64,000 bases of DNA from the NCBI GenBank assembly GCA_910578975.1, contig CAJTRZ010000004.1, positions 1 through 64,000 of the forward strand, read 5' to 3'. Positions 1 to 8,692 of this stretch are shown piece by piece (the first letter of the stretch is position 1; every line of letters begins with the position of its first letter). Made by a program: the position numbers and the translations under genes. The notes beneath the pieces are model-generated. The model was not told where the DNA came from and made no database searches. It saw nothing but the letters and a program-made list of their open reading frames with translations. The DNA comes from an uncultured Eubacterium sp. (GTDB taxonomy: Bacteria; Bacillota; Clostridia; Lachnospirales; Lachnospiraceae).

Positions 1-208
1 TAAATTATTTACTTCTTTTTGATATTTACAAATGTTTATGAAATTCAGTTTCCAAGTGTATCCTTTTATACTCGGACCACCTCGACAAACTGGAATTTAT
101 TTTTTTCTTTTACTGATAGGCATATTGTGGTATACTTTTATGTTAGGATATTATGCTTTTAAGTGGAAAGCAAATTTTATTTTTAGAAAAGAATTTTATA
201 GGTGATTT
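1..208. other. Intergenic leader upstream of mnmE
   Basis: No convincing coding region is visible at the left edge. A sequence TATACT at 131-136 could be a -10 box for mnmE, with a weak candidate TTACTG 15 bp upstream. A short inverted repeat (AGTGTAT ... ATACT) lies at about 54-71. In related genomes yidC and jag usually precede mnmE, so those genes probably lie just outside the window; that is inference. Confidence 0.3.
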
Positions 209-1588
209 ATGAAGATTACAGACACAATTGCTGCTATTTCTACTTCTGCTGGAAATTCCGGCATCGGAGTAATACGAGTTAGTGGTGATGATGCTATTGA
301 AATTGTTGATAAAGTTTTTAAATCAGGAAAAGAAGGAAAAAAACTTTGTGATGTAAACAGTCATACAGTGAATTATGGACATATTGTGGATGGGGACAAC
401 ATATTAGATCAGGTTCTTGTTCTTGTTATGAAAAATCCACATTCTTTTACAGGAGAAGATACAGTAGAAATTGACTGTCATGGTGGAATGTTAATTTTAC
501 AAAAAGTGTTGGAACTTGTAATAAAAAATGGTGCAAAAACTGCTGCTCCGGGAGAATTTACAAAAAGAGCATTTTTGAACGGACGGATTGATTTATCTCA
601 GGCGGAGGCAGTCATGGATGTTATTAATTCAAGTAATGATTTTGCATTAAATAGTTCAATTGCTCAGTTAAAGGGAGGAGTCTCTGAAAAAATTAAAGAG
701 ATTCGAAGTGAAATTATATACCATATTGCATTTATCGAGTCAGCCTTAGATGATCCTGAACATATCAGTTTAGATGGATATAATGAAGAAATTTCAGAAA
801 TGTTATCGAAGAATCTTTCAAAAATAAAAAAGTTAATTGATACTTTTGATAATGGAAGAATTATGAAAGAAGGAATTCATACTGTTATTCTTGGAAAACC
901 AAATGCAGGAAAATCTTCTCTTTTAAATCTTATGCTTGGAGAAGAACGTGCTATTGTTACAGATATTGAAGGAACTACAAGAGATACTTTAGAAGAAAAT
1001 ATAAATATAAATGGATTATCTTTAAAAATAATTGATACCGCTGGTATTAGAAATACAGAAGATAAGGTAGAACAGATTGGAGTAAATAAAGCGAAAGAGA
1101 TTGCGGCAAATGCAGATTTGATTATTTATGTGATAGATGGTTCTAGAAAGATAGATGAAAATGACTTAGAGATTATTGATTTGATAAAAAATAAACAGGT
1201 AATCGTATTACTTAATAAATCAGATATTGAACTGCAGGCAGATTTAGAAAGTATAATTAATTTGTCAAAAGAGGATATTATCGAATTTTCTGCAAAAGAA
1301 GGAATAGGAATGGAACAATTAGAAGATAGAATACGAGAAATGTTCTATTCAGGTAAAGTTTGTTATAATGATCAGATTTATATTACAAATGCCAGACATA
1401 AAGAAGCTTTAGAAAATTCTTATAATAGTTTACATAAAGTAAAGGACTCTGTAGAAAATATGATGCCGGAAGATTTTTATTCTATAGATTTGATGGATGC
1501 TTATGAGCAGCTTGGACTGATAATTGGTGAAAGTGTTGAAGACGATCTGGTAAATGAAATTTTCTCAAAGTTCTGTATGGGAAAATAA
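209..1588 (+). CDS. mnmE: tRNA uridine-5-carboxymethylaminomethyl modification GTPase MnmE
   Basis: MnmE works with MnmG to install the (carboxymethyl)aminomethyl group at C5 of the wobble uridine of tRNAs reading NNA/NNG codons. The 459 residues match the usual length. An N-terminal tetrahydrofolate-binding domain (about 1-118) is followed by a helical domain that holds a G domain: P-loop GKPNAGKSS near 229-237, G2 GTTRD near 254-258, DTAG near 276, NKSD near 335. The protein ends in FCMGK, a variant of the family's C-terminal FC(I/L)GK motif containing the catalytic Cys. An AGGTGA ribosome site sits just before the ATG. mnmG follows 56 bp downstream on the same strand, so the two partners are probably co-transcribed. 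Confidence 0.97.
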   Translation: MKITDTIAAISTSAGNSGIGVIRVSGDDAIEIVDKVFKSGKEGKKLCDVNSHTVNYGHIVDGDNILDQVLVLVMKNPHSFTGEDTVEIDCHGGMLILQKVLELVIKNGAKTAAPGEFTKRAFLNGRIDLSQAEAVMDVINSSNDFALNSSIAQLKGGVSEKIKEIRSEIIYHIAFIESALDDPEHISLDGYNEEISEMLSKNLSKIKKLIDTFDNGRIMKEGIHTVILGKPNAGKSSLLNLMLGEERAIVTDIEGTTRDTLEENININGLSLKIIDTAGIRNTEDKVEQIGVNKAKEIAANADLIIYVIDGSRKIDENDLEIIDLIKNKQVIVLLNKSDIELQADLESIINLSKEDIIEFSAKEGIGMEQLEDRIREMFYSGKVCYNDQIYITNARHKEALENSYNSLHKVKDSVENMMPEDFYSIDLMDAYEQLGLIIGESVEDDLVNEIFSKFCMGK

Positions 1589-1644
1589 TAAATATTTAGG
1601 AAGTATACAGTGAAAAAATACAAGGAATAAGAAGAGAGTTTAGT

Positions 1645-3525
1645 ATGTTAAAGATTGAAAAAAATTATGATGTAGTAATAATAGGAGCAGGACATGCAGG
1701 ATGCGAAGCTGCTTTGGCATCTGCCAGATTGGGTCTTGATACAATTGTATTTACAGTCAGTGTAGATAGTATTGCATTAATGCCATGTAATCCAAATATC
1801 GGAGGAACTTCAAAGGGACATCTTGTTCGTGAGGTTGATGCTTTAGGCGGAGAGATGGGAAAAAATATAGATAAGAGTTTTATTCAGTCAAAAATGCTTA
1901 ATAAATCGAAAGGTCCTGCTGTTCATTCCTTAAGAGCTCAGGCGGATAAACAGGATTATACAAGGGAAATGAGAAGGACTCTTGAAAATACAGATAATCT
2001 TACAATTAAACAGGGAGAAGTTTCTGAAATAATTGTGGAAGATGGTATGATTCAAGGAGTAAGAACTGTCTCAGGTGCAACTTACTTTGCGAGGGCAGTT
2101 GTTCTTGCTACAGGTGTTTATTTAAAAGCAAAATGCATTTACGGAGATGTTTGTGAGTATACAGGCCCGAATGGTCTGATGGCAGCAAATCATCTTACAG
2201 ATTCATTAATAGAAAATGGAATTAAAATGAGAAGATTTAAAACTGGTACACCTGCCAGAGTAGATAGAAGAACTGTTGATTTTAGTAAAATGGAAGAGCA
2301 GTTCGGTGATGAGAGAATTATTCCATTTTCTTTTTCTACAGACCCTGAGAGTATACAAAAAGAACAGGTTTCATGCTGGCTTACTTATACTAATGAAAAA
2401 ACTCATGAAATTATAAAGGATAATATAGACAGATCACCTTTGTTTTCAGGAATGATAGAAGGAACAGGTCCAAGATACTGCCCATCTATTGAGGATAAAG
2501 TAGTGAAATTTGCAGATAAAAACAGACATCAGGTGTTTATTGAACCGGAAGGACTTTATACGAATGAAATGTATTTGGGTGGAATGTCATCGTCTCTTCC
2601 TGAAGATGTACAGGATGCTATGTATCATACCGTTCCGGGACTTGAAAATGCAAAGATTGTAAGAAATGCATATGCTATAGAATATGATTGTATAGAATAT
2701 GGACAATTATTGCCAAACCTTGAATTTAAAAATATTAAAGGTCTATTTAGTGCGGGACAATTTAATGGAAGTTCAGGATATGAAGAAGCAGCAGCACAGG
2801 GTATTATAGCAGGAATAAATGCGGCAAGATTTGTGGAAGGAAAAGAGTCTATTGTATTAGACAGATCCCAAGGATATATTGGAGTATTGATTGATGATTT
2901 AGTCACAAAGGAAAGTCATGAGCCATATCGAATGATGACTTCCAGAGCAGAATATCGTTTGTTACTCAGACAGGATAACGCAGATTTAAGACTGTCAAAA
3001 ATAGGATATGAAATAGGGCTAGTTTCAAAAGAACGATATGATTATATTTGCAAAAAAGAACAATTAATCCAAAAAGAAATAGAGAGATTGGAAAATTATA
3101 AAATTGGTGCAGCAAAAGAAAACCAGGATTTTCTTGAAAGTCTGGGAAGCACTCCTCTAAAGACAGCAACAACGCTTGCAGAATTAATTAGGAGGCCAGA
3201 GCTTGATTATGAGAAATTAGAAGGTCTGGATAAGGAGAGACCAGAACTATCTTATGATGTGTGCGAACAGGTAAATATTAATATTAAGTATAATGGCTAT
3301 ATTGAAAGGCAAAAAAAACAGGTAAAGAATTTTAAAAAATTAGAAAATAAAAAAATACCGGAAGATTTTGATTATTCAGGAGTAAATAGTTTGAGAAAAG
3401 AAGCGGCACAAAAATTAGCTTTTTATAAGCCAATTAGTATTGGACAGGCATCCAGAATCTCTGGTGTGTCTCCGGCAGATATATCTGTATTGTTAATACA
3501 TATGGAACAACATAAAAACAGATGA
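1645..3525 (+). CDS. mnmG: tRNA uridine-5-carboxymethylaminomethyl modification enzyme MnmG (GidA)
   Basis: This is the FAD-dependent partner of MnmE in wobble-uridine modification. The N-terminus carries the dinucleotide-binding motif GAGHAGCEAA (about residues 14-23). The conserved NPNIGGTSKGH stretch follows near residue 50 and KTGTPARVD near residue 200. The C-terminal helical part, which contacts MnmE and tRNA, ends in a typical SPADISVLLIHM block. Length is 626 aa, against 620-640 in the family. It lies between mnmE and rsmG, the classic origin-proximal order. The 110 bp after it contain an inverted repeat (AGTAAAAAT at 3549-3557, ATTTTTACT at 3581-3589) without a clear U-run, so partial read-through into rsmG is possible. 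Confidence 0.97.
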   Translation: MLKIEKNYDVVIIGAGHAGCEAALASARLGLDTIVFTVSVDSIALMPCNPNIGGTSKGHLVREVDALGGEMGKNIDKSFIQSKMLNKSKGPAVHSLRAQADKQDYTREMRRTLENTDNLTIKQGEVSEIIVEDGMIQGVRTVSGATYFARAVVLATGVYLKAKCIYGDVCEYTGPNGLMAANHLTDSLIENGIKMRRFKTGTPARVDRRTVDFSKMEEQFGDERIIPFSFSTDPESIQKEQVSCWLTYTNEKTHEIIKDNIDRSPLFSGMIEGTGPRYCPSIEDKVVKFADKNRHQVFIEPEGLYTNEMYLGGMSSSLPEDVQDAMYHTVPGLENAKIVRNAYAIEYDCIEYGQLLPNLEFKNIKGLFSAGQFNGSSGYEEAAAQGIIAGINAARFVEGKESIVLDRSQGYIGVLIDDLVTKESHEPYRMMTSRAEYRLLLRQDNADLRLSKIGYEIGLVSKERYDYICKKEQLIQKEIERLENYKIGAAKENQDFLESLGSTPLKTATTLAELIRRPELDYEKLEGLDKERPELSYDVCEQVNINIKYNGYIERQKKQVKNFKKLENKKIPEDFDYSGVNSLRKEAAQKLAFYKPISIGQASRISGVSPADISVLLIHMEQHKNR

Positions 3526-3635
3526 TAATAGATGTATTTGTTATTTACAGTAAAAATTATCTAATGATATGTAAAAAATCATTTTTACTATAAATAAAAA
3601 TATTTGTATCTAGTGAAAAATTGGAGTAGGATATT

Positions 3636-4355
3636 ATGCATGGAAAAGAGTTATTAATAAGTGGAATAGAGAAATTAGGATTAGAAATAACTGAAATTCA
3701 AATAAAACAATTTTTAAAATATTATGAAATGTTGGTAGAAACGAATAAAGTAATGAATCTTACGGGAATTGTTGATTTAGATGAAGTAATAATTAAACAT
3801 TTTATTGACAGTTTATTAGTAGTAAAGGTTATAGATATGACAAAGTATAATTCTATGATAGATGTTGGAACTGGCGCAGGATTTCCAGGAATTCCATTAA
3901 AAATAATGTTTCCTCATTTAAGAGTAACTTTGTTAGATTCTTTAAATAAAAGATTAATATTTTTAAATGATGTTATAAAAGAACTAAAGTTAGAAGATAT
4001 TGAAACAGTACATGGACGTGCAGAAGATATTGGGAAAGATAACGAATACAGAGAAAAATATGATATATGTGTATCCAGAGCAGTTGCTAATCTTTCTACA
4101 TTAGCAGAATATTGTATTCCATTTATACTTCAGGAAGGAAAATTTATAAGTTATAAGTCTGAATTTAGCGAAGTTGAAAAAGAGAATGCAGAAAGATCAA
4201 TCTTTGAATTGGGAGGAACAGTTTCTGGAAGTGTGATTGAACAATTACCATTGTCTGATATACAAAGAAGATTTATATTGATTGATAAAAAAAGAAGAAC
4301 ACCAAATAAATATCCGCGTAAAGCAGGTATTCCTTCAAGAAAACCAATTATGTAG
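3636..4355 (+). CDS. rsmG: 16S rRNA (guanine-N7-)-methyltransferase RsmG
   Basis: RsmG methylates N7 of G527 (E. coli numbering) in the 530 loop of 16S rRNA using S-adenosylmethionine. The Rossmann-fold SAM site is visible as DVGTGAGFPGIP at about residues 76-87, followed by LLDSLNKRLIFL with the acidic ribose-binding residue. CVSRAVANL is the other conserved family block. The 239-aa length is normal. The C-terminus is basic (KKRRTPNKYPRKAG), as usual for the family. The stop codon is followed almost at once by the ribosome site of the next gene at 4366, so the two are probably translated from one message. Confidence 0.96.
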   Translation: MHGKELLISGIEKLGLEITEIQIKQFLKYYEMLVETNKVMNLTGIVDLDEVIIKHFIDSLLVVKVIDMTKYNSMIDVGTGAGFPGIPLKIMFPHLRVTLLDSLNKRLIFLNDVIKELKLEDIETVHGRAEDIGKDNEYREKYDICVSRAVANLSTLAEYCIPFILQEGKFISYKSEFSEVEKENAERSIFELGGTVSGSVIEQLPLSDIQRRFILIDKKRRTPNKYPRKAGIPSRKPIM

Positions 4356-4365
4356 AGGAGAAAAA

Positions 4366-4827
4366 ATGCTATTAGAGTATTTAACAAAGAGAAAAGAAAT
4401 ATTATTATATAGATTAAAAGAAAATCAGGATAAATTGGATCATAATATGATAGCTATAGTAGAAGCTAAAAATAAGATAGAGCAGATAGATTCTATGATA
4501 GATGAAGCATCTGAAATGTTTTCTGTTAAAGCAAGAGAAGATAGTGGTTTTAAAAATCAGGAAATCAATGAATTAGAAGTACATATTTCTGCTTATTTAA
4601 CAGAGAATGAATCAATTGAAAAAAAGATAAAAGAACTAGAAGAAGAGTTATTAATTATAGAACAATGTATTGAAAACTCAACAAATGTTTCACGTGAAAC
4701 ATTGAAAACAAAAGTAAATAATAAAAATGATTTGATTGATAAATTACAATTTTGTAGAGATATAATAGAAATTGATGTAATGAGAGCAAAGATCGAGTTG
4801 GAAGAGTTAATAAAAGTAATACAATAA
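4366..4827 (+). CDS. Coiled-coil protein of unknown function between rsmG and parA
   Basis: A 153-residue protein rich in Lys, Glu and Ile, with heptad-like spacing over nearly its whole length. It has no signal peptide or membrane segment and is probably a cytosolic coiled coil. The frame is open upstream to 4282, but ATG 4366 is preceded by GAGGAG at the right distance, and the longer version would overlap rsmG by 74 nt, so 4366 is preferred. It occupies the place where Bacillus has noc, yet it shows no ParB-type sequence. A perfect parS site lies inside the reading frame, encoding Asn-Val-Ser-Arg-Glu-Thr. I do not recognise the family. A role linked to chromosome segregation is suggested only by position. 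Confidence 0.75.
   Translation: MLLEYLTKRKEILLYRLKENQDKLDHNMIAIVEAKNKIEQIDSMIDEASEMFSVKAREDSGFKNQEINELEVHISAYLTENESIEKKIKELEEELLIIEQCIENSTNVSRETLKTKVNNKNDLIDKLQFCRDIIEIDVMRAKIELEELIKVIQ
4686..4701. promoter_or_regulatory. parS centromere site 1 (inside the coiled-coil gene)
   Basis: TGTTTCACGTGAAACA is a perfect 16-bp palindrome identical to the consensus parS bound by Spo0J/ParB. It lies within the reading frame of the gene at 4366-4827 and about 290 bp before parA. ParB dimers load here and spread as CTP-dependent clamps. The symmetric sequence extends to at least 20 bp. Confidence 0.95.
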
Positions 4828-4832
4828 ATAAA

Positions 4833-4848
4833 TGTTTCACGTGAAACA
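4833..4848. promoter_or_regulatory. parS centromere site 2 (upstream of parA)
   Basis: A second perfect copy of TGTTTCACGTGAAACA, starting 147 bp after the first. Here the palindrome extends to 26 bp (4828-4853), beginning directly after the stop codon of the coiled-coil gene. It sits upstream of the parAB pair and could also affect parA transcription, though that is inference. Confidence 0.95.
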
Positions 4849-4976
4849 TTTATAATACGGAATATAGATGTTACGGTAGAAATGAAAATAGTATTATGGT
4901 AGAATGAAAAAACGGGGATTTTTACATATATGAAATAAGAAAGGAATTAGTAAATAGAACTAATGATGGTATAACG

Positions 4977-5735
4977 ATGGGAAAGATAATTGCGATAGCA
5001 AACCAGAAAGGTGGAGTGGGAAAAACAACTACTTCAATTAATCTTTCATCTTGTTTAGCGGAACAAGGAAAAAAAGTTCTTCTTGTTGACATTGATCCTC
5101 AGGGAAATGCAACAAGTGGAGTTGGTATTATAAAACAAAATCTTGAAAATACAATATATGAATTGTTTTTAGAAGAGTGTACGATATCAGAGTGTTTAAC
5201 AAAAAGTGCTGTGGATAATTTAAATGTATTGCCTTCTAATGTGAATTTATCAGGTGCAGAGATAGACTTAATAGGAGTAGAAGGAAGAGAATTTATTTTA
5301 AAGGAAACTTTAGAGAAAATTAGAGATTTGTATGAATACATCATTATAGATTGTCCTCCTTCGTTGAATGTATTAACGGTTAATGCGATGGCAGCGGCAG
5401 ATTCAGTAATTGTTCCGATACAATGTGAATATTATGCATTGGAAGGTTTATCACAGTTAATACATACGATTAATTTAATTCAGGAAAGATTAAATGATAA
5501 ATTGGTAATAGATGGAATTGTGTTTACTATGTATGACTCCAGAACAAATCTTTCCAATGAAGTAATGGAAAATGTAAAAGAAAATATTCAAATAAAGGTA
5601 TATGATACAGTTATTCCAAGAAATGTCCGATTGGCGGAGGCACCTAGTTATGGGTTACCGATACATATGTATGATGGAAAATCAACAGGAGCAATTGCAT
5701 ATAGCAAATTAGCAAAAGAAATAATAGAAGGATAG
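4977..5735 (+). CDS. parA: Chromosome-partitioning ATPase ParA/Soj
   Basis: ParA-family deviant Walker ATPase that acts with ParB at parS in origin segregation and, in Bacillus, regulates DnaA. The signature KGGVGKTT with the extra lysine is at residues 11-18, and the Walker B region reads IIIDCPPS. The 252-aa length is normal for chromosomal Soj. The ATG at 4977 has no close purine-rich ribosome site (AAGGAA lies over 30 nt upstream), but no in-frame alternative start exists nearby and the N-terminus aligns with the family. parB follows 14 bp downstream. The two parS sites immediately upstream complete the module. Confidence 0.96.
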   Translation: MGKIIAIANQKGGVGKTTTSINLSSCLAEQGKKVLLVDIDPQGNATSGVGIIKQNLENTIYELFLEECTISECLTKSAVDNLNVLPSNVNLSGAEIDLIGVEGREFILKETLEKIRDLYEYIIIDCPPSLNVLTVNAMAAADSVIVPIQCEYYALEGLSQLIHTINLIQERLNDKLVIDGIVFTMYDSRTNLSNEVMENVKENIQIKVYDTVIPRNVRLAEAPSYGLPIHMYDGKSTGAIAYSKLAKEIIEG

Positions 5736-5749
5736 TTAGTGAGGTCATT

Positions 5750-6679
5750 ATGGCAGTAAAAAGAAAAGGATTAGGAAAAGGTATTGATTCATTAATTCCT
5801 GATACAGGTTCTTCAAAAGGAAAGGTAAATTCAGAAAAAAAGCCTGTTGTCAAGGAAGTTATAAAAGAAGTAATTAAAGAAGTGAAAGTTCCGGCTGATA
5901 CTATGATGAAAATATCAGATATAGAACCAAATAGAGAGCAGCCACGTAAGAACTTTGACAAGGAAGCTTTGGAAGAACTGGCAGATTCTATCAGACAGTT
6001 TGGAATTATTCAACCTATTGTTGTTCAAAAGAAAGATGACTATTATGAGATAATTGCCGGAGAAAGACGTTGGAGAGCAGCAAAACTGGCGAAAATAAAG
6101 GAAGTTCCTGTTGTTATTAAAGAATATACAAAACAGGAAGTAATGGAAATAGCATTAATAGAAAATATTCAAAGGAAGGACTTAAATCCTATAGAAGAAG
6201 CTTTAGCATATAAAAGTTTAATTGATGAATATCATTTAAAGCAGGATGAATTAGCAAAAAGGGTATCTAAATCCAGAGCTGCGATTGCCAATTCCATGAG
6301 ATTATTGAAATTAATAGATGAAGTCCAGAATATGCTGATTAACGATGAAATATCTATGGGACATGCAAGAGCTTTGCTTGCTTTAGATCAGGAAGATTTA
6401 CAGTTAGAAGCCGCAAAAGTAATAATAGAAAAAGGACTAAGTGTCAGGGATACGGAAAAATTGGTTAAATCAATTCTAAATCCGAAACAAGCAAAATTAC
6501 CGATACCATCAAGTGAAGAGGCAGTTTATGAATCTATTGCAACAAAATTAAGAGAAAAATTGGGAACAAAAGTTTCAATTAATAACAAAAAAGGTGGTAA
6601 AGGAAAGATAGAGATTGAATATTATTCCAAAGAAGAGTTTGAAAGAATTCTTGAAATGTTTGATGGAATACAGGAATAA
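5750..6679 (+). CDS. parB: Chromosome-partitioning protein ParB/Spo0J
   Basis: CTP-dependent DNA clamp that binds parS and stimulates ParA. The N-terminus begins KRKGLGKGIDSLIP, the ParA-activating peptide. A Lys/Val/Glu linker containing repeats of KEVI follows (about 32-47). The CTP-binding box GERRWRAAKLA is at 104-114, then NIQRKDLNPIEEA and a helix-turn-helix around SKSRAAIANSMRLLKL. A C-terminal dimerisation domain ends the protein. The 309-aa length is typical. It is co-transcribed with parA and the parS sites lie just upstream of the pair. Confidence 0.96.
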   Translation: MAVKRKGLGKGIDSLIPDTGSSKGKVNSEKKPVVKEVIKEVIKEVKVPADTMMKISDIEPNREQPRKNFDKEALEELADSIRQFGIIQPIVVQKKDDYYEIIAGERRWRAAKLAKIKEVPVVIKEYTKQEVMEIALIENIQRKDLNPIEEALAYKSLIDEYHLKQDELAKRVSKSRAAIANSMRLLKLIDEVQNMLINDEISMGHARALLALDQEDLQLEAAKVIIEKGLSVRDTEKLVKSILNPKQAKLPIPSSEEAVYESIATKLREKLGTKVSINNKKGGKGKIEIEYYSKEEFERILEMFDGIQE

Positions 6680-6765
6680 TAATAATTATTGGAATTATTT
6701 GAAAGTATACAAATTTAAAAGAATATTATAAACTATGATTAAGTAAAATACGAAAGGAATTTATT

Positions 6766-7236
6766 ATGAGAGATTATATATATTTGTCAATTATTGCAGT
6801 TATGTTTTTGGTATTTCTAGTGTTGCATATTAAGCAAAATAAAAAAATTTCAAGACTAATGAGGCGATATGAAAAATTTATGAGAGGAAAGAATGCAGAA
6901 AATCTTTCTTCAGCTATTGAAGAGAACTTTCAGCAAATGGATAAATTAGAAAGATCATATCAGAAAAATGAAGAAATATTAAATGCTACTTTACATAATA
7001 TAACTTCAACATTTCACAAATTAGGAATTGTAAAGTATGATGCCTTTAAAGAGATGGGAGGGAATTTAAGTTTTGCTCTATGCTTACTAGATGATACAAA
7101 TACAGGATTTATTCTGAATACAATGCATGGTAGAGATAGTAGTTACACATATATAAAAGAAATTATTAAAGGTGAGGCATATGCAACACTTGGTGAAGAG
7201 GAAAAAGAAGCGTTAGATAAAGCTATGGAATATTAA
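6766..7236 (+). CDS. DUF4446 family membrane-anchored protein
   Basis: A 156-residue protein with one N-terminal transmembrane helix (about 5-22), then a cytosolic helical part and a small C-terminal domain. The block RRYEKFMRGKNAENL and the segment GIVKYDAFKEMGGNLSFALCLLD match what I know of DUF4446, a clostridial family usually found directly downstream of parB. Its biochemical function is not known. A strong hairpin terminator follows, so it is probably the last gene of the parAB transcription unit, although a weak promoter could exist in the 86-bp gap before it. Confidence 0.85.
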   Translation: MRDYIYLSIIAVMFLVFLVLHIKQNKKISRLMRRYEKFMRGKNAENLSSAIEENFQQMDKLERSYQKNEEILNATLHNITSTFHKLGIVKYDAFKEMGGNLSFALCLLDDTNTGFILNTMHGRDSSYTYIKEIIKGEAYATLGEEEKEALDKAMEY

Positions 7237-7253
7237 TATTATGTAAACTGAAA

Positions 7254-7310
7254 TATCGCATGGAAGTTTGCCAAAAAAACTAAGGCAGAATTTTATGCGA
7301 TAATTTTTTA
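7254..7310 (+). terminator. Intrinsic terminator after the parAB-DUF4446 unit
   Basis: Left arm 7254-7272 (TATCGCATGGAAGTTTGCC) can pair with right arm 7284-7302 over 19 positions with several G-U pairs and one mismatch. The loop is 11 nt and A-rich. A run ATTTTTT follows directly. This separates the parAB unit from the LytTR gene. Confidence 0.8.
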
Positions 7311-7412
7311 CCTGTTAGACTTGATTTATAACCACTTAGGGAAAAACAGTTTACTTTTTTTATAATTTCCAATAAGATGTGAATATGATAACAAAGATGT
7401 AAGAGGAAATCT
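7311..7412 (+). promoter_or_regulatory. Activator-type promoter of the LytTR-LiaF pair
   Basis: A perfect -10 box TATAAT is at 7361-7366, but the position 17 bp upstream (about 7338-7343, AGGGAA) does not resemble a -35 box. Upstream of it lies ACCACTTAGGGAAAAACAGTTTAC, which could hold the paired ~9-bp sites that LytTR proteins use. A good -10 without a -35 is typical of LytTR-activated, autoregulated promoters; direct autoregulation here is inference. Confidence 0.45.
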
Positions 7413-7877
7413 ATGAAAATTACAGTGGATATTGATAAAAACTGCATAGAAGATGAAATAGTTATTAAATGTGCTCAAATAAATGAAGATATCCTGAATC
7501 TACAAAAATTAGTTTCAAGTTTTAATTATAGTAGCATAGAAATTGAATTATTTAAGGACAATATTGAGTTTTATGAGAATATAGAAAATATATTATTTTT
7601 TGAAACAGAAAATGATGTAGTGAAGGCTCATACCAGAAATGAAATTCTCACAACAAAAAGAAGATTATATGAATTAGAACATATATTACCACATTATTTT
7701 TGTAGAATATCTAAATCGGCAATTGTTAATGTGAAAGAAATATATTCAATTACTAAGAATATAACGGCATCATCAAAGATAGAATTTCGGAATACACATA
7801 AAATTATCTTTGTATCAAGAGGATACTTTAAACCATTAAAAAGTAAAATAGATGATATTAGGAGGCTGACAAGATGA
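7413..7877 (+). CDS. LytTR family DNA-binding transcriptional regulator
   Basis: A 154-aa protein whose C-terminal two thirds (about 55-150) fit the LytTR DNA-binding domain: IENILFFETENDVVKAHT, then LYELEHILPHYFCRISKSAIVNVKEI, and the end FVSRGYFKPLKSKI. There is no receiver domain, so it is a stand-alone regulator, not a phosphorylated response regulator. Its stop overlaps the start of the next gene by 4 bp (ATGA), so the two proteins are translationally coupled. In Firmicutes, such regulator/membrane-protein pairs often act as autoregulated envelope-stress switches in which the membrane partner inhibits the regulator. That regulatory relation is inferred from known pairs. Confidence 0.88.
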   Translation: MKITVDIDKNCIEDEIVIKCAQINEDILNLQKLVSSFNYSSIEIELFKDNIEFYENIENILFFETENDVVKAHTRNEILTTKRRLYELEHILPHYFCRISKSAIVNVKEIYSITKNITASSKIEFRNTHKIIFVSRGYFKPLKSKIDDIRRLTR

Positions 7878-8680
7878 AAAAAAGAGCAGGAAATATTTTT
7901 TGGGGAGTTTTATTTATAGCGGCGGCAGCACTTTTGTTGATAAGTGAGTTAGGGCTATTAAGTGGAATAGGGTTTAGACACATTGTTTTCTCTGTATTAT
8001 GGGGAGCATGGATCATAAAAGGATTATTCAGCAGAGAAAGCTTTAGTGTATTTATGGGATTAGCATTTTTAGCAATTCTTTGGAATAAAGAACTGGGAAT
8101 TGAAGCAATTACTCCATGGCCGGTAATTGGTGCAGCACTTCTTTTAACTATAGGGTGGTCTCTCATTTTCAGAGGAATTGGAAGAAGAAAATGGGAGAAA
8201 AGTTATTCTTGTAAATATAATATCAATAATGAAAGTGGGGAAAATAATATGGAGTTTCAGGAAGAGTATAGTAAAAATAAATCATGGGAAGGTAATGCGA
8301 ATTACGGAACTGATTGTCCACACCAGAGTCATGTAGAGGGTGAACATGTATATCATATGAATAGATTTTCAGGAGCACAGAAATATATCGATTCTCAGAA
8401 TCTTAAAAGTGTAGAAATTATCAATAAAGCAGGTGGTATGGAAGTATATTTGGATAATGCAAGAGCAGCGGGAGATAAGGTATATATGCGAATCGAGTGT
8501 TATGCAGGCGGACTTGAAATATATATACCAAGAAATTGGAAGTTAGAAAATAAAGTTGATTGTTTTATGGGAACAATCGATGGACCGGAGATGAGGAAAG
8601 AAGATGAAGCAGTTAATGATGTAACACTTATCCTTTCGGGAACTGTAAAAGCAGGTGGAGTGGAAATTATTAGAGTATAG
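7874..8680 (+). CDS. LiaF-like membrane protein partner of the LytTR regulator
   Basis: A 268-aa protein. The first 100 residues hold four short hydrophobic helices (about 6-24, 33-50, 56-72, 78-98), as in the LiaF/DUF5668 transmembrane domain. A polar, low-complexity linker (about 110-160) follows, then a beta-rich C-terminal domain (about 165-268, VEIINKAGGMEVYLDNA ... VTLILSGTVKAGGVEIIRV) like the LiaF C-terminal domain. LiaF proteins restrain envelope-stress signalling. Here the coupled partner is a LytTR protein, not LiaRS. The gene overlaps its upstream neighbour by 4 bp and ends just before a strong bidirectional terminator. Confidence 0.82.
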   Translation: MKKRAGNIFWGVLFIAAAALLLISELGLLSGIGFRHIVFSVLWGAWIIKGLFSRESFSVFMGLAFLAILWNKELGIEAITPWPVIGAALLLTIGWSLIFRGIGRRKWEKSYSCKYNINNESGENNMEFQEEYSKNKSWEGNANYGTDCPHQSHVEGEHVYHMNRFSGAQKYIDSQNLKSVEIINKAGGMEVYLDNARAAGDKVYMRIECYAGGLEIYIPRNWKLENKVDCFMGTIDGPEMRKEDEAVNDVTLILSGTVKAGGVEIIRV

Positions 8681-8692
8681 TTATGTAAACTG

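Noticed and set aside
2625..3172. Minus-strand open frames inside mnmG
   Set aside because: Shadows of a well-conserved gene, with no promoter, ribosome site or recognisable domain.
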